Assembly (NCBI GenBank): GCA_041690635.1
Contig: JAWLGZ010000003.1
Location: forward strand, 186,001 to 250,000
DNA length: 64,000 bases
Direction of reading: 5' to 3'
DNA from: JAWLGZ01 sp041690635
GTDB taxonomy: Bacteria; Pseudomonadota; Gammaproteobacteria; Thiohalomonadales; Thiohalomonadaceae
The translations under genes were made by a program, and so were the position numbers. Below, in pieces: positions 58,428 through 64,000 of this stretch. Under the pieces are notes generated by a model that ran no database searches, was not told the origin of the DNA, and worked only from the letters and a program-made list of their open reading frames with translations. Within the stretch, counting starts at the first letter, position 1. Every line of letters begins with the position of its first letter.

Positions 58428-60698
58428 TCAACCTTCCCGCATCAGCCCCGTAAGATCGATCACCTCGCCGACACCGACAACCGCGTCCAGCATCTCCCGA
58501 AAGCGCAGCGCCTTGAAGTGGGACTGCTCGAAAATCGACAGAACCGCCTGCTCCACCTCCAGTTCGCTGAACGGTTCCACCGGTTTGATCGCGACCTTCG
58601 TGAACCGCGCAGTGTGTGCTGTCGGCGTACGGGCCAGTTGTGCCGCACGTGTCCAATCGAGCGGAGCACCGCGCGTCCCTTCGGCGGTGCGCTGAAACAG
58701 ATAGCCGAATTCGCAAGGCCGCTCCTGCTCTTTGCCCCTGCGTGACCGCAGACATCTGTTGAGGTGGCGGACAAAGTCGTCGCTGGCGAATGCGCTGAAG
58801 TCGTAACCGCCACTCTCTGTCTGGAAGATCGCCGCGAGTGCATTGGGCGGACGGTTGACCACGCAGTGCTCCACCCGAACACTGCCGTCCCTGTCCAGCC
58901 GCACAAAAAACGGGAGGGTGGTGAGCTCGGTGGTGCCGACGCTCCCGAGCAACCGTGCGAGGGCGGTGGATTCCACGTCGGCCCGATCCATCTTCAGCTT
59001 CGCGCGGTTGGTCTCGAACAGCTCGTCAAAAAACCCTTTCAACGGGTCGCGGATCGATTCCATCTGTCGCGCCAGCATCAGGGTGGTGGCCTGCTCTCCC
59101 TTGTCGAGGTTTGCCACCCGGTACGGAATACAGCTAAGGTCCAGATCCGGTCGTTTCTGCTGCAGTGAGACCAGGCTCAGCGATACGTCCGCGTCGCGGT
59201 CGACCGGCAGCACCCCCTCGCACTCCACGCGCATGCCCCCGCGTGAAAGGTCCACGGTCACCCCTTCCCACTGCCCACCATTCAGGGAGACCGATACACG
59301 GGTGCGCGCAAGATAGCGCTCCTCCTTGCGTTTGCCGCGGTAGATCACGTGGGGAATCAGGGGCGACGGCGTTCTCCAGTGGTCGAGCCGTGCAACGACT
59401 GCGCCGGAGTGGAGTTCCTGGCGCTGGGGTCCACACCAGGCCGGGGGCGTCCCGGCCGTGGCGGTGCCCTCGGCCGTCAGCGCCTCGGTGGTGACGTCCG
59501 CTGCCCTGACCAGCAGGCGCAGACGGTCCAGGATCGCCTCGCCGCCTGCCACCGCCGTCCCGCCGTCATCCACCAGTTGGCGCTGGCGCGCCAGCGCCTT
59601 CTCAATAGCCTCCCTCGGGATCGGCACGCCCCGCAGATAAAATACCCTGGCCTGCCGATCGCTCGCCCGTGCCTGTTCGAGCACGGCACGCCACTCCGCC
59701 TCGCTTTCGGTTTCCGTATCGGTCCAGCTGCACGGTCCGGCGTCCGCCCGGCGCAGTACCACGAGTTTCATTTCACCGCCGGCAGCGAGATGTTCGAGCC
59801 GGTGGGGCAGGGTGAGCGGGGTGAAATCGAAGCGACCATCACAGCGAAAGTGCTCGAGCAACCCGTTGTTGTGGCGGCTGGCGAGCACCGCATCGAGACG
59901 CAGCGGCTCCTCCCGGGACGCACCGAAAAAGAGCGGCAACTGGCTGTCGTTGTCGGCATAGAGCCGCTCGTGAAAAAAGGCAGAGGTGGTCTGCAGTGCG
60001 TCGTCCGCATCGAGGCGGTATTTTCCCCGGCGCTCATCGATGAAGGCGGCGATTGCCGCCAGAACCGGTTCGGGCCTCTCCTCGGCGAGTCTGAGCATCA
60101 GGTCGACCGTCGCCGCCCCGGTGGTGATTTGCTTTATCACCCTGTACGCCACGACACCGAGTCCGACGACGCCCAGTGCACCGAGTTCGACACCGATTCG
60201 GCTCTCCCGATCGAACTGATACGGCGCGGCGAGATTGACGCGCAACCCGGACGGGGAGAGGTTGCGGGTCACCGCCGAGAAGTCGAAGTCGTTGTGAATC
60301 ACCCGAACCTCTGCGGCGAAATTGAGCCGGGGTTCCTGGCGGCGATGGAAGTACCCGAACTCCATCACGCCAGGACCGGTGGGGGCAGAGGTCGCTGCGC
60401 CGGCGGCGTCCGGTTCGCGCGTTTGGCGCGCCCGATGGGTATGGGGCCCGTTCACGATCGCCTCGTAGAGGCCGACTGTGAACAGGCCGCCGGTCTTCTC
60501 AAGGCCCCGCTTCAACAGGGTGTGGGAGATGTCGTCGACAAAGAATGTCCGCTCCCGGTATTGCACCTCGCGGATCTTTCCGGGAGCCCTACCGCGCATG
60601 TCAAGCACGTAGGGGCACTCGCGGGAGAGGCGCTTGGCCTCCATGCGCCGCAAGAAGTCGCTGGTGCGCGAATCCGGTTTTTCGCTGGGTCTCTTCAT
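58428..60698 (-). CDS. double-PilZ-domain c-di-GMP receptor protein
   Basis: A 756-residue cytoplasmic protein with two PilZ domains. The first (about 119-215) has RRQEPR with R120/R124 and NLSPSGLR (146-153); the second (about 470-575) has RKEERYLARTR and DLSRGGMRVE. Both keep the RxxxR and (D/N)xSxxG c-di-GMP-binding motifs. The N-terminal, central and C-terminal helical regions have no domain I recognise, so the output is unknown. Start ATG 60698. Its 3' end and trailer are antisense to a GEMM riboswitch, so its own expression may be tied to c-di-GMP. Confidence 0.88.
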   Translation of the reverse strand: MKRPSEKPDSRTSDFLRRMEAKRLSRECPYVLDMRGRAPGKIREVQYRERTFFVDDISHTLLKRGLEKTGGLFTVGLYEAIVNGPHTHRARQTREPDAAGAATSAPTGPGVMEFGYFHRRQEPRLNFAAEVRVIHNDFDFSAVTRNLSPSGLRVNLAAPYQFDRESRIGVELGALGVVGLGVVAYRVIKQITTGAATVDLMLRLAEERPEPVLAAIAAFIDERRGKYRLDADDALQTTSAFFHERLYADNDSQLPLFFGASREEPLRLDAVLASRHNNGLLEHFRCDGRFDFTPLTLPHRLEHLAAGGEMKLVVLRRADAGPCSWTDTETESEAEWRAVLEQARASDRQARVFYLRGVPIPREAIEKALARQRQLVDDGGTAVAGGEAILDRLRLLVRAADVTTEALTAEGTATAGTPPAWCGPQRQELHSGAVVARLDHWRTPSPLIPHVIYRGKRKEERYLARTRVSVSLNGGQWEGVTVDLSRGGMRVECEGVLPVDRDADVSLSLVSLQQKRPDLDLSCIPYRVANLDKGEQATTLMLARQMESIRDPLKGFFDELFETNRAKLKMDRADVESTALARLLGSVGTTELTTLPFFVRLDRDGSVRVEHCVVNRPPNALAAIFQTESGGYDFSAFASDDFVRHLNRCLRSRRGKEQERPCEFGYLFQRTAEGTRGAPLDWTRAAQLARTPTAHTARFTKVAIKPVEPFSELEVEQAVLSIFEQSHFKALRFREMLDAVVGVGEVIDLTGLMREG

Positions 60699-60848
60699 CC
60701 CGGCGTCATGTTCTCACGTCTTGGGAGGGGTGGAGCGCCCCCGGATAATCCCCGATCCGGCGGAGCGCCGCAACCGGACAGGTGCAGGCATTTCCTGACG
60801 ATTCGCAGCCATGCAGTAAGGCCGCATGATGCCTGGAGTCGGCTCCGG

Positions 60849-60877
60849 TTGATTCTTTCGTCGGCCTCTCCTAGACC
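60849..60877 (+). promoter_or_regulatory. promoter-like sequence upstream of the PRC-barrel gene
   Basis: TTGATT (60849-60854), a 17-nt spacer and TAGACC (60872-60877) share GGC.TCTCCTAGAC with the riboswitch promoter at 58287-58315. A start near 60884 would leave a ~53-nt leader with AGGGAGGTG before ATG 60937. Confidence 0.5.
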
Positions 60878-60936
60878 TTCGATGACAGCGGAGCCCGCAA
60901 GGCAACTCCGATCGTGCAATCACAGGGAGGTGAAGC

Positions 60937-61515
60937 ATGCAACGTAATCCCATACTCTCACTCGCGTCCGCAACGCTTCTGGCGCTGTCGGTGGGCGGAA
61001 TTGCCCAGGCACAGCAGGACCCCGGCATGCAACAGCAGCAGCAACCTGGCGCCGAGCAACAGCCCGGTATGGATGCCCAGGCCCAGCAGGACGTGGATCT
61101 CTCCAGCATGTACAAGGCCAGCAACCTGCAGGGACTGGAGATCAAGGATCAGCAGGACGAGAACCTCGGTAGCATCGACGAGGTGATCATCGACGAGCAG
61201 GGCCAGGTGACCTTCGTGGTGATGCGCGAGGGAGGATTCCTCGGCGTTGGGGGCACCAACTACCTCATCCCATGGGATCGCCTCCAGGTCGATCCACAGC
61301 AGAATGCCGCCACGCTCGACGTCGGTCAGGATCAGTTGAGTGCCGAGTTCGCCGCCTTCGACGAGCTCCCTCCGACCAGCTTCGACCAGCAACAGCAGCA
61401 ACAGGGGGGGCAGCAGCAGCGGCAGCAGCAGCAGCAGCGGCAGCAGCAACAGCAGCGGCAGCAGCCCGGGCAGGGTCAGACCGGCCAAGGCCAGTCCGGA
61501 TCAAGCGGCTACTGA
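60937..61515 (+). CDS. exported PRC-barrel protein with Gln-rich tails
   Basis: A 192-residue protein. A signal peptide (LSLASATLLALSVGGIAQAQ) is followed by a Gln-rich spacer, then a PRC-barrel domain (about 60-140: SNLQGLEIKDQQDENLGSIDEVIIDEQGQVTFVVM...YLIPWDRLQVD) and a C-terminal tail that is almost pure Gln with some Arg, ending in Gly/Ser. PRC-barrels bind other proteins or RNA; secreted versions occur in stress-induced proteins. The tail is made of repeated CAG/CAGCAG codons prone to slippage. ATG 60937 has a strong GGGAGGTG. Confidence 0.85.
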   Translation: MQRNPILSLASATLLALSVGGIAQAQQDPGMQQQQQPGAEQQPGMDAQAQQDVDLSSMYKASNLQGLEIKDQQDENLGSIDEVIIDEQGQVTFVVMREGGFLGVGGTNYLIPWDRLQVDPQQNAATLDVGQDQLSAEFAAFDELPPTSFDQQQQQQGGQQQRQQQQQRQQQQQRQQPGQGQTGQGQSGSSGY

Positions 61516-61567
61516 GTACCAGTCCAGAGTGCCGGCCGCCCGCAGAGGCGGCCGGCCCGCCCTTCCC

Positions 61568-61936
61568 ATGGTTCCAACCATCCGCTCCCCACGGGAGGTC
61601 CTGGAGGACCATCTGCGGCTCGCCGCCTCCTGGGAATTCGAAACCGACCTGGCGCGCAACTTCTCGCCGGAGATCGTACTGCTGACCGGCTACGGCATCT
61701 TCCACGGCTTTGAGGGGGTGCGTGCCAAGGTGCGCCTGCTGAACGAGCAGTTGCCCGGTGGTCAGTGGACCTACCTCAACATCATGGCCGAAGGGGAGAT
61801 GGGTTTTCTGGAGTGGCGTGGTACGGCAGACAACGGCGCACGGGTGGAGGATGGCGCCGACTCCTATCTGATCCGCGACGGGGTCATCCGGGCCATGACC
61901 ATCCACTACACCGTGATTCCCGCACCGGGCCGGTAG
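61568..61936 (+). CDS. SnoaL/NTF2-like family protein
   Basis: A 122-residue cone-fold protein of the SnoaL-like/nuclear transport factor 2 superfamily: HLRLAASWEFETDLARNFSPEIVLLTGYGIFHGFEGVRA, GEMGFLEWRGTADNGARVEDGADSYLIRDGVIRAMTIHYT. Such small domains are enzymes or ligand binders, and no catalytic role can be read. The frame is open further upstream, but that part is the antiphase of the Gln repeat, so ATG 61568 was chosen. It follows the PRC-barrel gene by about 50 nt. Confidence 0.82.
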   Translation: MVPTIRSPREVLEDHLRLAASWEFETDLARNFSPEIVLLTGYGIFHGFEGVRAKVRLLNEQLPGGQWTYLNIMAEGEMGFLEWRGTADNGARVEDGADSYLIRDGVIRAMTIHYTVIPAPGR

Positions 61937-61990
61937 AAACCCCATTCTTCGGGCGAGCCCTCTTTCGCCCGACGCCGCCGGGGCGGGCGC

Positions 61991-64000
61991 CTACTGCTTC
62001 GTTCCCGCCTTCGGCGTAGCGTGCCGCTGCTCCATGACATCCGCCAGGCGCTCGCCGAGGATGCCGCTGATGTTGAAGTTCAGCCGCGCCACGATGCCGG
62101 GAAAAAACTTGAGGTCCTTCCGGATCTTTTCGTAGTCGAAGCGCAGCACCTTCACCGGTGTCAGCGCCCGCACGTCGGCGGTGCGTTGGGTGTCCCGGAT
62201 AAATCCGATCTCGCCGAACACCTGCCCCGGCGTGAGCACCACAATCTGCCGTGATTCGCCGCCGTCGCGGCGCACCACCTCCACTTCCCCTTCGAGCAGC
62301 AGGTACATGCTGCGGCCGATGCTACCCTGCTCGATGAGCAACTCTTTGGCGTCGAACTCGTGCATCTCGGAGATGAGGATCGCCTTGCGGATCTGGTAGT
62401 CGCTCATTTCCCGAAACAGCGGACTCGCGTCGAGCACCCCCTTCTGTGAGGAGAGCGCCAGGATCTGGTGCAGCCCCACCAGTCGAATGCGCGACATGAT
62501 GATCGGCGTGATAATCAGATTGGCGAAGATGGAGAACAGCATGGTGGCCGCGGCCAGGGCGCCGAACTGGGCCACCAGGGTGAAGTTGGAGAAGATCAGA
62601 ATGCCGAATCCAAGCGCCAGGGCCAGGCTGGTGTAAACCACCGGCACCGCCTCCTCACGCACCGTCATGCGCACCGCCTCCGTGTAGTCGGCGGTACGCC
62701 GGCACAGATCGTTGTAGCGGGCGAAGAGGTGGATGGTGCCGTCGATTGCGATGCCGATGGCAATGACAGCGACCATCGCGGTGCCCGGGTTCAACGGAAT
62801 GTCGAGCAGCCCCATGATGCCGAACATGAGGATGATCGGAACCAGGCTGGGGATGAGCGCGATAACACCGCCGCGGAACGAGGTGAACATGGCGGACACG
62901 GTCAGAAAGATCACCACCAGCAGAACGCCGAGCGATTTGGCCTGCGCCGACAGCAGCGTCTCGGCGGCCGCGTTGATCATCAAGTTCTCGCCCACCACAT
63001 GGCCACGCAGCTCCGCCCCGGCGATACCCGCCACCACTTCGCGCAGCTCACGGATGTGGCGATTCAGAGTGGCCGAGTCGCTGACATTGTGGCGTACCAC
63101 AATGTTGGCGCGGCGCAGGTCGTGACTCACATAGCTGTCCAGGTCGCTGCGGTGCAGGAAGAGCAGGTACTGGGCGACTAGGTCGCGCCGGATCGGGAGG
63201 GTGTGATAGTTCGGGTCACCACCATGGAATTCACGGTTGAGCAGCGTCAGGTGATCGGCGAGCGAGATGCTCGAGTCGAAGATCCCCTGCTTGGCGATGA
63301 ACGCCTGAATCTCGGCCAACCGCCGGAGGTTCGCCGGATCGAGAAAGGCCCGTTCGCGATCCGATTCCAGGGAAACGAAGAACACCTTGATGCCGGCGAG
63401 ATCCTGCTGCACCTGGCGGGCGTGCTGCAGCAGCGGCCGGTCCTCGCGAAAGTAGGAGAACGGGTCGTTGGTGACGTGGAGGGTGGAGGCCTGATAGACG
63501 AAGAAGGCACACAGCGCCCCCGTGAGCAGTAGTACCGGTCGTGCGTAGTGCTGGTGCGCAGTGCCAAACGCACGCACCGCCAGGCCGGGGAGGCCGCGCA
63601 CCGAGGTCCGTCCGCGCGTACCGGGAGTGCGGCGGCCGTACACCCGCGTGGGGCCGATAACCGACAGCAGCAGCGGGACCAGCAGCAGCGTGATGATGCC
63701 GTTGGCGAGCAACGCCGCCGTGGAGGCAAGTGCGAAATGCTCGATCATCTCGATGCCGATGAAGGCGTTGCTGGCGAAGCCCATCACCGTGGTGAAAATG
63801 GTCAGTAGCAGCGGCACCCCCATGTGCCGCATCATCAGCCGGGTGGTGTCCGCCCGCGAGTTCCCACCTTCAGCGAGATCGCGAAAATAGGCGGCCATCA
63901 TATGGGTATCTTCGGTGGCGCCGATCACCACTACCAGGGAGGGGATCATCGCGCTCAGGATGTTGAGTGGAATCCCTACCCACCCCATCAGCCCGAATGC
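61991..64000 (-). CDS. MMPL/RND-type transporter with C-terminal cNMP-binding domain (5' end outside window)
   Basis: The visible ~669 residues contain the second half of an RND/MMPL-like pump. There is a first set of helices with GATEDTHMMAAYFRDL, a large periplasmic loop (about 165-350), and a second set with IGIAIDGTIHLFARYNDLCRR (conserved TM4 Asp). After ANLIITPIIMSRIRLV comes a cyclic-nucleotide-binding beta-roll (LIEQGSIGRSMYLLLEGEVEVV...GQVFGEIGFIRDTQRTADVRAL) as the cytoplasmic tail. The gene continues past 64000, where the N-terminus lies. The tail suggests allosteric control by cAMP or a related signal; this is an inference. The substrate is unknown, possibly lipids or hopanoids as in related MMPL proteins. 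Confidence 0.9.
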   Translation of the reverse strand, partial: AFGLMGWVGIPLNILSAMIPSLVVVIGATEDTHMMAAYFRDLAEGGNSRADTTRLMMRHMGVPLLLTIFTTVMGFASNAFIGIEMIEHFALASTAALLANGIITLLLVPLLLSVIGPTRVYGRRTPGTRGRTSVRGLPGLAVRAFGTAHQHYARPVLLLTGALCAFFVYQASTLHVTNDPFSYFREDRPLLQHARQVQQDLAGIKVFFVSLESDRERAFLDPANLRRLAEIQAFIAKQGIFDSSISLADHLTLLNREFHGGDPNYHTLPIRRDLVAQYLLFLHRSDLDSYVSHDLRRANIVVRHNVSDSATLNRHIRELREVVAGIAGAELRGHVVGENLMINAAAETLLSAQAKSLGVLLVVIFLTVSAMFTSFRGGVIALIPSLVPIILMFGIMGLLDIPLNPGTAMVAVIAIGIAIDGTIHLFARYNDLCRRTADYTEAVRMTVREEAVPVVYTSLALALGFGILIFSNFTLVAQFGALAAATMLFSIFANLIITPIIMSRIRLVGLHQILALSSQKGVLDASPLFREMSDYQIRKAILISEMHEFDAKELLIEQGSIGRSMYLLLEGEVEVVRRDGGESRQIVVLTPGQVFGEIGFIRDTQRTADVRALTPVKVLRFDYEKIRKDLKFFPGIVARLNFNISGILGERLADVMEQRHATPKAGTKQ

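Noticed and set aside
58380..58745. + strand open frame starting inside the riboswitch
   Set aside because: It lies inside the aptamer and antisense to PilZ-gene coding sequence, with no ribosome site, so I do not take it as the riboswitch-controlled gene.

Overview
The window is high-GC, densely packed bacterial chromosome with gammaproteobacterial gene order (rph-rdgB-hemW, thiS-thiG-trmB, asmA-mutY-yggX). A DsrC/TusE-like protein and the abundance of signalling proteins fit a Chromatiales-like, possibly sulfur-metabolising, gammaproteobacterium. That placement is an inference from gene content; no rRNA or other marker settles it.

Layout: 1-9.6 kb is housekeeping (RNase PH, RdgB, HemW, a Rof-like protein, TrmB, ThiG/ThiS, an acyl-CoA synthetase) plus a large uncharacterised protein with a PilZ-like tail. 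9.7-25.7 kb is a cyclic-nucleotide and secretion neighbourhood: a GST, a cNMP-binding/rhodanese fusion, a 2365-residue two-partner-secretion exoprotein ending in a caspase domain, its TpsB transporter, a Crp/Fnr regulator, an IalB-like protein, and an exported protein in tandem with a CHASE2 adenylate cyclase. Two related ~95-nt hairpin elements lie ahead of the cNMP-rhodanese gene and ahead of tpsB. This part ends at tRNA-Gly(CCC), which is followed by a duplicated tRNA 3' end. 26.1-29.9 kb holds asmA-mutY-yggX and tRNA-Phe.

29.9-46.6 kb looks accessory. It has a GAF-PAS-GGDEF cyclase, DUF2254 and other membrane proteins, an oxygen-independent sulfatase maturase with three Cys-type sulfatases, stress-type membrane proteins (HdeD, DUF1622, DUF202), two frameshifted genes and gene-poor stretches. 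Very similar terminator hairpins sit at both ends. 46.9-50.1 kb is a two-component pair (haem-binding kinase and HD-GYP regulator). 50.1-58.3 kb holds an AI-2E-type permease, an old yellow enzyme, pirin, an Amt-GGDEF fusion, a metallophosphoesterase, a CapA-like protein and a YqaA-like protein.

At 58.3 kb a c-di-GMP-I (GEMM) riboswitch with its own promoter-like sequence lies on the + strand. It is antisense to the 3' end of a double-PilZ gene transcribed towards it. A PRC-barrel protein, a SnoaL-like protein and an MMPL transporter with a C-terminal cNMP-binding domain complete the window. Second-messenger signalling (cAMP-type and c-di-GMP) is the recurring theme. The two strongest candidates for something new are the secreted TPS-caspase locus with its hairpin elements and the antisense riboswitch at the PilZ gene.
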